Assembly (NCBI RefSeq): GCF_001653235.2
Contig: NC_035790.1
Location: 62,001-126,000 of the forward strand
DNA: 64,000 nucleotides
Direction of reading: 5' to 3'
Source: Pochonia chlamydosporia 170
Lineage: Eukaryota > Ascomycota > Sordariomycetes > Hypocreales > Clavicipitaceae
The notes beneath the pieces were generated by a model. The model had not been told where the DNA came from, ran no database searches, and saw only the letters and a list, made by a program, of their open reading frames with translations. Numbering within the stretch: position 1 is the first letter of the stretch; each line of letters opens with the position of its first letter. The position numbers were made by a program, and so were the translations under genes. Positions 11,276 through 21,399 of this stretch are shown here, in pieces.

Positions 11276-13684
11276 GTATCAGTCGCCTCCTTACCTACCT
11301 GGTGGTGAAAGCCCAAATTCCCGAGATGCGCCACTCGCCTTGTACTACCACATCTGGTCTCTAATTCGCCGCGAAATTTAGTTGTGTTCGAGTAAGCGAG
11401 ACCCCTAGAAACTTCTGGCTGAGATAGCCAGCATCTTCTAGCATAAAAGTCTTACCAGCTGTCCGGCGGTCAGCCAAGGATTGTTGTTGCCTTACGCAGC
11501 TGCGCGGGCTGCCACGTAGATGACTCGGCAGGTATCTGGACAATAGGTACGAGAGTACGACAAGCTTGACAAAACAATCAGTCTGTCTCCAACTTGCTAC
11601 AGATTCTATGCATAACCCTCTGAGCCAGACAAGAGGGGAGGTGAAAGCGCTCTCTGCTCTGCCACTGCCACCACGAAACGAAGCGTGGCGTTCTGACTCG
11701 AGAGTTTGTGTCAGCTAGAAAGACGATTCATGTGCTCCTTAGGCGCAGACTTCCTGCGGGCTTGGCTCCGTCACTAGCCCTTGACACTGGCCTCCTCTGC
11801 AGACCAAACCCGGCTTGCATCGGAGCGCCACCAACGAGGAGGAGAATATTCTAAGCGACATCATCGACACAGCATTGTATTTGTACAGGGGTATTGATGG
11901 GAGTTGTAACTGGCATCCAGGATTATCGAACACAAGGGGCTAGTCATGATGGTCATGTAGGTAGATTACTAGTGAAACGGCCACGACCCGGGGCGTGCAC
12001 CCTCCATTCACGGCTCAGTTAAAATTGTAATTATACACCAGTGTTGAAAGCATGGGAGGATTCGGCCAACTTTCGGTGTTACTCGAAGAAGCTTACAAGA
12101 TTCGGAAGTTATCCGTGAAGGCGCAGCAGACGAACATTAGGTGTGACCCAACGCAGCAATATGCAAGCAACTAAAAGATCTTCTCCATAGTATTGTGCGC
12201 AATGCCCTTCCTCTACTGTCAAATTCAAGTTTGGCGAAAATCGCTCGCTATCTGTTCTATGTGCTGTACCCAACGAACCGCTCGGAAGCTCATGCTTCCG
12301 GAATTTCGACAAGTCGTAGTCGACCCAATATCCGTTCTCATCACTCATATGTCTAGCTCGATTGTCAAAAATGAAGCAGGTAATTCCGAGGCTGATACCT
12401 CCTGCCTGCTTCGGCAATGGCAGGATTAACGGAACCGCTGAAATTAAGGGAAATTGAATACGTTACACTGCCAGTTGAGTGGGTAGACTTTCCCTGAAGA
12501 TGAAGCTGCTACGACGTCCCTGAATTGATCAAATGTGGATAGCCCAGTCTGGTCAAGCCAGTTTAGCTTCTGTCATGAACAATTAGTACAAATAACATCT
12601 CTTTCGCTTATGGGAAGTTGAAAGGTCTGAAATGCGTGGCAGACAAAAATCATTATGGACCTCTTTACTTCCGCACAGTTTGGCCCTCGCGTTGAGGGTC
12701 TCCTGCAAAAGTTTCATGCTCCCGGCGTCTCCATTGCTATTGTTCAAAACTCCTCTATTGTCTCTGCTGGTTATGGTCTTGTCAACCTTGACCCGCCGAA
12801 ACCCATGACGGCTGACGTTCTCTTTGACATTGCGTCGGCCTCCAAGTCTCTCACTGCTGCGTCAGTCGCCCTGCTCGTCCACAACGATGGCCATTATCCC
12901 CATGTCACGTATGAGGCTACCATGTCCAGCCTCTTGCCGGAGGACTTTGTCATGTCAGATGAAACCTACACTAAGGTCGTCACTGTGGAAGACATGTTGT
13001 CTCACCGCACGGGTATTGCACCGTAAGTGTATTCTTACGTATTCGCGAGTTTCTTGTCGTTAATGATTTTTGTTTAGTCATGATGAGTCATATCTTGGCC
13101 CTAACTCTCCCCATACAGATAATGCGAAATCCGTGACTCGGAATCTGCGAAATCTGGCTGTTGCGGCACCAATACGCACCAAACACTTGTACTGCAACAT
13201 GATGTATACCGTTGCAACGCATCTCATCGAGACTGTGGCCTCTCTCAGCTTTGCCGACTTCCTGCAGAGACACTTTTTCAACCCCCTTGGCATGAACTCA
13301 ACTAATTTGCAGCCAGCACGCGCAAGAGCCAAGGGTCTTGGAGATCGCATCACCCCTGGTTACGTGTGGGACGACGAGACGAAAACCTACAACCGATTCA
13401 AAGTTCCTGATGCTCCTGAAGCACAGGGTGCAGGCTCCATCATCACCAGCGTAAATGATTATGTGAAATATGTGAAGGCCATCATGAACCAAGAGGAGCC
13501 GTTCACCAAAGACATCTACGAGGGGCTCATTAGGAGTCGCTCACTTTTTGACCCTGACTACAAGCAACGTACGGCTTCAACTTCTTCGATACTCTATGCG
13601 GCGGGCTGGGAAGTTACGTTTTACCGAGGCTTCATGATAGTTGGCCACGGTGGGTCAATCGCTGGCGCAGGAACCCGCCACTTC

Positions 13685-16102
13685 TAGTGATGTGGCCTTG
13701 TACAGTACGTGTACGTACAGTACTGTATTTTAGCCCTAGTACCGTACGTACAATGGGGTTGTACAGTACAGTACATACATACAAATTTCCCCTTCCTTTT
13801 TGGGCAATAGTGAGCCCTGCCCTTGCACCATTTTTGAGCCTCAAACCTCAGATTCCACCTCAGTGTCAACACCCAATATATCACCCGTCGACTGTAATAC
13901 ACCTCCCACTCAAAATCCTCATTGGTTGAGGCCATCGCGCCGTCCATCCAGACCTTCTTGCCCTGCGCATTCACAAATAACTCGAGATATGAATCTTCGA
14001 GTTCTAGCCAGTCCTTCTCCTCAAGATCCGCCCAGCGCTTTTTGTGGGCATACTTCTCGTCCTTGAGACGATCTAACACGCGGTCGTTCATAAAAATGAA
14101 GGCCTGCATGTCAGCGTGCACTGGCGTAAGGCGATTCCGAGCTTTTGTATGTATAAAACTAATAGCAGAGAAGCTTCGTTCTGAGGGTACGGAGTTCACA
14201 AGTGTGTTCATCACCTTCACAGCTACTCTAGCCAGAATCGAGCCCTGGTTGAGGAGGCACTGCCATGCCATTGCTGGCTTAAAGCCATCGTCGTATACGG
14301 CGCTGTGCTTATTAAATAAGCCGTCTGGGCCGCCCGTACGCATTCGGAAGTGTGTGAATTCGGAGAGAGCACGGTGATACTCGTCGTTGTTTTTCAGATG
14401 TTTCCGCAAATACTCTTGTACGCGCGCAAAGACGCTAGGTGGCAGTTTCGAATTCGGACCTGTTGTGTCAGGCCGGAGGGCATCAGCGACCCAATGTATA
14501 TTGTACGTTTGCTTATCAAGCCGTGCTTTGAATATAGCGTCAATATCATCCCACGGAACATCAGGAAACTGATCAGCCTCCCTCATCTCGGCCCACTTGC
14601 TTTTGATTTGCAGCCAGCGATTTACAACGTACGCGATTCCCGACTCATCAGCCTCGGAAGCGTGTTGAAAGTCGTTCACAGGCTTTAGCACAGCGATCGC
14701 AGTCTCAAGTTTTAGCCAGAAGCTGTTGTCTTTGATGATCCGAACCGCTTCGGGCAGGAGAACGGGGCACCCTTGGGATCGCAGCTCGCCTCGTACATCT
14801 TTTCGAATAGACCAGTCTCTGTCAGGGTCTCGAGAACGGAGGAGGGAGAAAAATGAATTGTACTGAGAACCCCAGCGTGTAATTACACTATTTGGTTAGT
14901 ATGGGGATGTAGCCGACAGACAGCTGGCGAGTTACCTTCTGATCAGCGCGCGAGTTATTCCGTTCCACCTTGTGCGCTGGCACGTTCTCAATCTTTGCAA
15001 TTGTAATTTAGACCGTGAGAAAAACGTGAGAAGTGTGGTGACGTTATCAAAGAGATCCTCAAAGAATGGAAGGAGAAGGATATCTTTAATTAAGAGCTGA
15101 AGGCCGTGAGAATCGCACAGAGAGAAGTTGACATGTGAGAGTTCTGGGAATCTCCCTAGTAAATCGTGTACCGAGCGCATCGTATTTTCGGTATCCGTAC
15201 AGATAGAGTTGATTCTGGAGAGATCACCGCCGCACAGTTTCTGCATTTCTCTCCATATCAACTTCACCCAGTTCTCTGCTGTGTGCTGTTCGTCTCCCGT
15301 ATCAAAAGTTTTCCAGTAGAAAGCTGGGCCGTCTGGTATTTGTACCGAGATATTAACGATTCTGTGGCCGGAAACATTATCGGAAGCGTCAAATATTATA
15401 TTGAACCATTCTGAGCTAGTAATGCGTTGGAAAACCTCGTCAAGGAGTTCCTGATACAAGTCGGGGAGAATTCTCGTGATAGCAGCGCGGCTAGGAGGCT
15501 TCCAGCCAGGCTTAATGCGAGTGAAGAAATAATGCCAACGCCGGCTCTCGAACAGGCTGAAGGGGCGGCCGCCAGCGATTACGGCGGCGGCGGCATCATA
15601 GGCGAAACTGTTACTCTCGTCTTGCGAGATATGCTGAACTCCGACCTCGGTTATCTTCTTTTGTATAGCTTCAGAATATGGGGGAGGATGTCCAGCTTCA
15701 TCTTGAGCCTGACGCTCTTGTTGCTGCTTGCCTTGCCATTTCTCACACGCAGCGAGATGCTCTTTAGGCCGCCCAATAGAAGTGGCTGCAAAGTCCTTCT
15801 GGCAGTGACGGCATCTGTATCGCTTGCTTTTCTTAGGGTTAGAGCGGCCGAGGTCAATAAACTGTCGCCAAACAAAGGCAGCGTTAGCTTTGGTGGGCGC
15901 CATCTTTTTAGCGATACCTTCAATTGGTACAAAATCAGGAGTGCGTTGAGCCAACAGAGCTTTTGTACAGCTCCGTATTTGTACGATGTGACCCACAAAT
16001 TCCCCTATTTGGAATATCGTACGTACGCAGTACGCGTACGTACTTTTTCTTCTTGTACGTACGTACGTACAACAGTGTTGTACGAAAAGTACAACATCAC
16101 TA
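13685..16102 (-). mobile_element. hAT-1, full-length autonomous element
   Basis: 2418 bp, ends TAGTGATGT...ACATCACTA, with dense GTAC/CGTACGTAC subterminal repeats at both ends (about 13700-13780 and 16015-16095). Flanks as in copy 1: GCCACTTC on the left, GGGG plus CCCACTTC on the right. A clean 8-bp duplication for this family is seen at copy 4 (CCCTATAT), which fixes the element ends. It carries an apparently intact two-intron transposase gene on the minus strand and is the likely source of activity for the three 583-bp derivatives. Confidence 0.92.
13841..15903 (-). CDS. hAT-1 transposase (three exons, 656 aa)
   Basis: hAT transposase acting in the nucleus on the TAGTGATGT ends. My model is exons 15903-14936, 14887-13903 and 13858-13841, which sum to 1971 nt, an exact codon number. 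Intron 1 is 48 nt (GTAACT, branch ACTAAC, AAATAG). Intron 2 is 44 nt (GTGTAT...GACACTGAG) and leads to an early TGA, so the protein ends EWEVESEV. Start MAPTKAN. BED finger CRHCQKDF...HLAAC near residues 30-55; core with IIFDASDNV and CTDTEN; the RW motif VITRWGSQYNSFF formed across intron 1; hATC region NSVPSERSFSAI. All expected parts are present and intact. The second intron is inferred; without it the frame would read through the terminal repeat. Confidence 0.85.
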
Positions 16103-16651
16103 GGGGCCCACTTCTTCCTACCAGAGATCAAGTTTGGCGGTGCTATTTTCAGCAATTCCGGGGGAGGAGGCGTGATCGGTGACATAATCAAGTCGGAGCT
16201 GATTGATGAAGCGCTCAAAATTCCTAGGGAGCGACGACTTGATTGGGAGAAACTGTTCGGTGCAGCAGGCGCTGACAGCGCCGGGGATGGTGATCCCAAC
16301 GTGAAAATACGCCAAGAGCTCTGCCCGGGGATCAAGGATCCAGAGCCACAGACGATGGCCCTCTCCGCCTACACGGGCGAGTACTGGAACGCCGGCTATC
16401 ACAACATGACCGTTGACATCAGAGACAGGAAGCTCCACATCGATGGCTCAGACCGTTCTTTTGCCTTCCAGATTGAATTCGAGCATGTGTGTAAGCAGAC
16501 AAGGTATATTGCACACATGATCCTCCAAAATGAAGGAGGCGATAGCCCTCTACGGGCCGAGTTTCAGTTTGATGGTGATATGGCATCTAAAATGGGCCTG
16601 TATCTGGAAAATGCGCTGGACGATCTTATTTGGTTTGAAAAAGTCAACTAG

Positions 16652-17229
16652 AGCACATTCTAGAGGAATTATCAGATTGCAGAGAAAATAATACATTGCT
16701 GTACGTCTGAGTGGCAACGAACCTACTTACTGGCTGCTTGTTAACGTGTCTGAGCTAGTCCGAGCTTGTAAGCTTGTGCTCAACTCACAAGAAGCTAAAT
16801 AGATTGAAGTTTTGAGGTTACACTATGTAATAGTGTGCGCATATCATTTAGTACCTTCTAGGGAATAGCTGTCACCAAGACACTGCATGGTTCTTCCCGA
16901 GTCAAGACCGAAAGTCCGACGTCGGTGTGTCCAGTCCAGTGTGCCTGCACGTCGGTGGAACATCATTGGCCGGGGGGACTAGCTTGCGTCAGCCTGTGTT
17001 GCAGCCGATGACGGCGAGGCAACGAACGCTGAGGAGTTAAGAATACCCGCAGTAGGAGGTGTGTAACCTGCCATAAGTACTCCGAGCGGAGCGGGTGTGG
17101 TGTTCCCATCCGACGTAGAGTGGGCAAACAACTCCCCCGTTCATAAGCCAGTTGTTTGTTACAGTTGATGATCTCTTGTCTTTACTTTTAGCCGCTCTCA
17201 CAGAATTCGCGTCGAATCGTTCTGGAAAA
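16652..17229. other. Intergenic, no gene seen
   Basis: Copy 2 counterpart of 5311-5888. Nothing recognisable. Confidence 0.6.
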
Positions 17230-17311
17230 GGCAATTGATAGGGGCGCCACCCCGAATTGATACGGACGCCAACATCTTAGGGATGCCACAAGAATGGGGT
17301 CTCTCATTGGT
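17230..17311 (+). repeat. MULE-2 left terminal inverted repeat
   Basis: 82 bp, perfect inverted match to 23862-23943. The sequence contains two related half-units, AATTGATAGGGGCGCC and AATTGATACGGACGCC, which may be transposase binding sites. Confidence 0.92.
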
Positions 17312-17393
17312 CTTGGCCCCATAATTGCTAGTGCACTGTGTACTGAATTCTGCCGCGTTCCGAGTAATCATCACGGCACTTCATGCTCTTTCC

Positions 17394-17578
17394 TTTGAGG
17401 GAATCATGTGACCACACATCGTGTAAATGAGTGTCTCACTTCTCACCTCACATGGTGTAAAAAGCTGATCCTGGAATCTTCCGGATCTCCTCAGAAATTG
17501 TCATTTTCTGCTTATAAATAATCGTTTTTCCAAAGCACGCAGAGTCGCACTCGAACCTTCCTTTTATTCTGCGTCCAG
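17394..17578 (+). promoter_or_regulatory. LTR-like promoter stretch of MULE-2, copy 2
   Basis: Same as 6053-6237: resembles the solo LTR 38928-39092 block by block, ends one base before ATG 17580, and carries the TATA-like TTATAAATAAT. Confidence 0.5.
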
Positions 17579-18498
17579 AATGTCCTCCGCGATTATGAAT
17601 GCCGCCAACATAAGCCGTCGAAGAGACGTGATTAGTCCGACTAGTGGCTCATGCCAGACACGATCGCATACGTTCTCCAGCGTCTCGTCCACTTCTTCAC
17701 TTGGCGAGGTTGAAGCAGGCCAATATCATGGTGATGGCGCCAGTGGGATGCCTGCGTCGTGACTAGACCGCCACTTCACCTCTCTCCCTCCACTTCATGA
17801 TCGCATCACCGAGGATACCCCAGGCATTCGGTGGAGGAAGTCGGACGTATACCTTCGGAACGATTATTGTACATCAGAGTACCGGCCCAGCCAGCGGCTG
17901 CAACACGTCCAGACGCTTATACCGGAGCGAGTCAAGCGTGCGTGCATCAATCAATCCGGCTTAAGAGAGCAGGCATCGCAAACTGTAGCTGAAGAGACAA
18001 TTCTTCCGTCTGGCCATCATGGAGGAAGTGACGGACACTTAGCGAGACCACTGACCTTAGCTCACGAAACCCGAGTTGGCGGGACACACGAGAGGCAAAC
18101 GCAGGCACAGGCGATTGTTCCGCATTTAGCCACTGCTAAGCTTCCAGCCGTACCAACCCGGACCGAGTCACAATCTGAACAGCACGACTTGTCTGATGCC
18201 AGCTCCAGGTCCAATACTGCCGAGTCAATTCCCAATCCGCTCATTCCTGGAGAGCTCGCTCCGTCAGTTGCCGCCCTCTTCGCACAGGTAAACAGCTTTG
18301 CGAAGGCTCACGGTTTTGGTGTTGTCAAGGCCCATAGTATGGTTCGACCTGGACGATGGAGTCGATGCGTCTTCCAATGCGATCGATATGGGATGCCACG
18401 GCCAGGAAGGGGTGCAGGCCTCCGGAGACGAAAATCCCGAAAGTCCGGGTGCTTGTGGAAGATCGTCGCCGAGGCTTTACCTGAGAACGACTTCCAGT

Positions 18499-21399
18499 CA
18501 GGGTGGCGATCAATTCAATTCCATCAATTTCGCCTTCACGTTGAGTTGAGTTGACAGCTTACTCAGCATTTCACCCGTGGAGTTGAACCACCGCATCTCC
18601 AAGTTGAATTGATGGCGTTGAATTGAAAGAGGTTGAACTGCATACACATGCGGAGCTCCACAACACCCTACTCCCAAGCACCGCGGCCGTCCTCCTCCGC
18701 CTGCCATATAATACTCTCCCCAATCTCTCCTGATACATCAATCAACGTATCCGCTGCGTCGATTAGGCCATTGCGCACCCACGACCTAAGTGTTTGTGTT
18801 ATCCCTATCGTGCTAGCTTCCAATCGTGTCCGCAGCGGTGAAACCATTTGCCCAGCAACACTAAACAAACGCTCGCACTCCGCGGACATAGGTGGCACTG
18901 ATAGCAAGTCGAGAGCCATTCGCGACAGCCGAGGGTAATCTTTCCGTCTCCCCCACCAATATTGTACGACATCAGTGACCAGAGGGTCGTTCTTAACGTC
19001 AGGGCTCGACAGCCAGTGGTCATATTCATCATGGTCTACGTTCTGCGAGTTTTCCAAAGATGAAGACCTGCCTGACAGCGACGAGGTCCGGTAAGCTCGA
19101 TGTCTCTCAAGTGCACTCATTACCTTTAAACGCTTCAGCGGAGGCTCTTCATCGGGCATCGTAAGTATCGGTAGTGTTTTGTACTCTTCGTCCCATAACT
19201 TCCTTACCGTTCTCTTCGCCTCCTGAAGCCACAGCAGCTGTGCTTTGTTGGTCCAGGAATTCTCGAAATATGCCCAACGAGAGACCGGATTTAGAATGGC
19301 GGCAGCATAGTATGCCGGCGTCTCGTCCAGCTTTGTATAGTACTCGTTCAACTTGTCCCACCCTAGGTTGATGTTTATCTTGAAGTGTTCAGGGTCTGGG
19401 TAGTTTGCTGCTGTTGCTTTCCACTCTTCTAGACTGTCCATCAGGAATTCGTATGTTGACGCAACGTCCCACATCTTGCCGTATGCCTCGATACGGCCGC
19501 CTTTGCGCACCCGGCTCTGGGCGTCGCCTTCAAGCATCCGGAGTGCCTCCTCGAAATCAAGGAGCACCTTGTCCATTAACTCAATGACTTTCCAATCTTT
19601 CTCGCTCAGGAGACTCTCCTCTCGGAGACAGAGGGGTATCTCTTCCCTCCTTCTCACCCCATTGCGACAACCCTTTCTGAATTCCAGCGTGACCTTCTCA
19701 ACTAGGTCTTCGAGAAACGGTCGCAACATGAGACCGCGCCGGATCATGTAGAGAGTCGACAGCCAACGAGTTTGGTTATCGAGGACAACATCAACAGGCT
19801 TCTTTGCTTGAATTTTCAGGTTGTCTGAATGCTGAAAGAACTCCTCCTGCAGCGCACGGAGATGGTATGTCAGCTTGTCGGATCGATGGATCCAGTGGAC
19901 CAGATTGTGGAGTTTTCCGACCGGCCCCTTCTTTCGCCAGATTTCGTGTTGGGCCGCATCTACACCAGGTCCCCCATCCACCTCTGCTTCCAATGCCTCG
20001 GCCTTGTGCCCAAACAATAGAGCCTTAACCACCAAATTGAGGACGTGGCCGAAGCATCTCACCCTGCGCTTCTTCGGATCAATACCCAGCGCCTCTGCAA
20101 TCTGTTCCGTTGCAGTGTCCATATTGCCGGCATTGTCAAGCGTAATATACCCCACCCGGTCGAGTATCTCATAGCTCTCTAGGATCTCGAGGATCTGAGC
20201 CGCAATGTTCTCTCCGGAGTGCGAAACCTTCAGCTCTGGCAGGCCTAGGACGAGCTTGGAAGGGGCACCATTTTTATCAACATAAAAACAGACAATCCCA
20301 TAGAGAGCATGCCGGTTCCTTGAACGCCAGCCATCAAATGCAATATGGATCTGACCTGGGAAGCTCTTCAGGTGGTCCACTATGCGTGACTTTTGTTGGA
20401 GATGAAGGTCGACAATTCGCCTTCGAACAGTATCGTGGGAGATATGTGCATTTGTCGCTGCAACCGATGGGTTAAGGTATTCAAATATGCGCCGAAGCCT
20501 AGAGTGCTCGGGTTGGCGGAAGGAGATGTTGGCATCGACTACCCACTCCAGAAGCAGCCTCTGAAAATGGCTTTTGTCGAAGCGTTGAATCAGAGCGTTG
20601 GCGATGGATTGCTCCTTAGGGTCAGAAGCGTCGAGATTCAGCATCTCGACGATATTTCTTGAAGGGGTCTTCTCCTTCAGCCAATTCCCAGTCGCAGGCT
20701 GCCTCTTCCCCGACTCGTCTACAAGTCTGTGCTCCCTAAATAGATGCTTCTCGATGTTCTGTGTACCAACGGCAGAGAAGTCTGATGTCTTGGGCTTCGG
20801 CATTTGGAGGCAAGGCCTGCAAACCCATTTCCTCTTTGTGTGCGAATCGCGAGCTTGAATGTCGAACCCATGCTGCCAGATCCACGAGGTCTGTCTGCCA
20901 GCACGTTCAGAAACCGTAAAGCCTGGGAACTTGCTCCACGGCAAAAGTTTCCAATCTTCTGGTAAAGCATCCGGGTTAATTAGCGGCGCGCTGGATGTGC
21001 CGCAGTCCGAAGTCCGTCGGCGCTTAACAGTTACGTTTGCGTCCATTTAGATCGCAGCAACAGAATTGTTTTGAAGGCCGTCACTACGCGCGATGACAAG
21101 CCGAGACGCGTTGGAGACAAAATGTATGATAAGTACTGGATACAAGCTGTATACGCAAATGCACTGGGGTTAGTATGTACTGGGGACATCACCTGGCGGG
21201 CGGCTCTTTCAGCAGGTGCTACCCTGAACTACGGCCACTCTACCGCCAGTTTCAACAGATTGTCAACGTTGAAGCCATCTAGGTGGAATTGAGTCCATCA
21301 ATACGAAGGGAAGATTGAATTGATTGAATTGATGCACGTGACTTCCACTTCCACAAAATTGAAAAAGTTGAGTTGACGGTGGAATTGATCGCCAGCCTG
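18499..21399 (-). mobile_element. hAT-2, complete element nested in MULE-2
   Basis: 2901 bp. Termini CAGGGTGGCGATCAATTC on the left and its near-complement ending GATCGCCAGCCTG on the right. The 8-bp target duplication CTTCCAGT is exact at 18491-18498 and 21400-21407. Both subterminal regions carry many TTGAATTGA/GAGTTGA repeats (18512-18630 and 21260-21390), typical transposase-binding arrays. The transposase gene is intact, so this element could be active. Confidence 0.95.
18668..21046 (-). CDS. hAT-2 transposase, complete (792 aa)
   Basis: Intronless hAT transposase. In order: a BED-like zinc finger with C76, C79, H101 and H106; a linker with the conserved SHDTVRRRI; the RNase-H-like catalytic core with IAFDGWRSRNRHALYG (first Asp) and ITLDNAGNMDTA (second Asp); RCFGHVLNLVVK; the RW-type NQTRWLST; and the C-terminal hATC dimerisation block with MSAECERLFSVAGQ. 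The length is normal for fungal hAT proteins. The ATG at 21046 is the first in frame after the right subterminal repeats, and transcription would start from that end. The final residues include ESIIWQAEED, loosely similar to the acidic-hydrophobic tails of the MULE proteins. Confidence 0.95.
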   Translation of the reverse strand: MDANVTVKRRRTSDCGTSSAPLINPDALPEDWKLLPWSKFPGFTVSERAGRQTSWIWQHGFDIQARDSHTKRKWVCRPCLQMPKPKTSDFSAVGTQNIEKHLFREHRLVDESGKRQPATGNWLKEKTPSRNIVEMLNLDASDPKEQSIANALIQRFDKSHFQRLLLEWVVDANISFRQPEHSRLRRIFEYLNPSVAATNAHISHDTVRRRIVDLHLQQKSRIVDHLKSFPGQIHIAFDGWRSRNRHALYGIVCFYVDKNGAPSKLVLGLPELKVSHSGENIAAQILEILESYEILDRVGYITLDNAGNMDTATEQIAEALGIDPKKRRVRCFGHVLNLVVKALLFGHKAEALEAEVDGGPGVDAAQHEIWRKKGPVGKLHNLVHWIHRSDKLTYHLRALQEEFFQHSDNLKIQAKKPVDVVLDNQTRWLSTLYMIRRGLMLRPFLEDLVEKVTLEFRKGCRNGVRRREEIPLCLREESLLSEKDWKVIELMDKVLLDFEEALRMLEGDAQSRVRKGGRIEAYGKMWDVASTYEFLMDSLEEWKATAANYPDPEHFKININLGWDKLNEYYTKLDETPAYYAAAILNPVSRWAYFENSWTNKAQLLWLQEAKRTVRKLWDEEYKTLPILTMPDEEPPLKRLKVMSALERHRAYRTSSLSGRSSSLENSQNVDHDEYDHWLSSPDVKNDPLVTDVVQYWWGRRKDYPRLSRMALDLLSVPPMSAECERLFSVAGQMVSPLRTRLEASTIGITQTLRSWVRNGLIDAADTLIDVSGEIGESIIWQAEEDGRGAWE

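Larger units (their letters stand above)
12655..16651 (+). pseudogene. Beta-lactamase-like serine hydrolase split by full-length hAT-1 (copy 2)
   Basis: Same gene as 3149-5310: exon 1 12655-13022, intron 13023-13077, exon 2 from 13078. S-x-x-K, Y-x-N and HGG motifs are all present upstream of the break. Here the interruption is the complete 2418-bp hAT-1 element (13685-16102). Coding sense resumes at about 16115 and ends at 16651. If the two blocks are one locus, one of the two element lengths is an allele or an assembly error. In either form the gene is disrupted at the same base. Confidence 0.85.
9852..21092. repeat. Duplicated block, copy 2 (partner 346-9751)
   Basis: Second copy of the block. 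It carries the full 2418-bp hAT-1 element at 13685-16102 where copy 1 has the 583-bp version. The sequence continues without interruption beyond 21092 into the right half of hAT-2 and MULE-2, so this contig is the more complete representation of the locus. Confidence 0.9.

Noticed and set aside
13684..14691. hAT-1 transposase frame that appears to read through its own terminal repeat without a stop
   Set aside because: A 44-nt GT-AG intron at 13859-13902 leads to a normal TGA at 13841, and the three-exon total is an exact codon number, so the read-through is an artefact of ignoring splicing.
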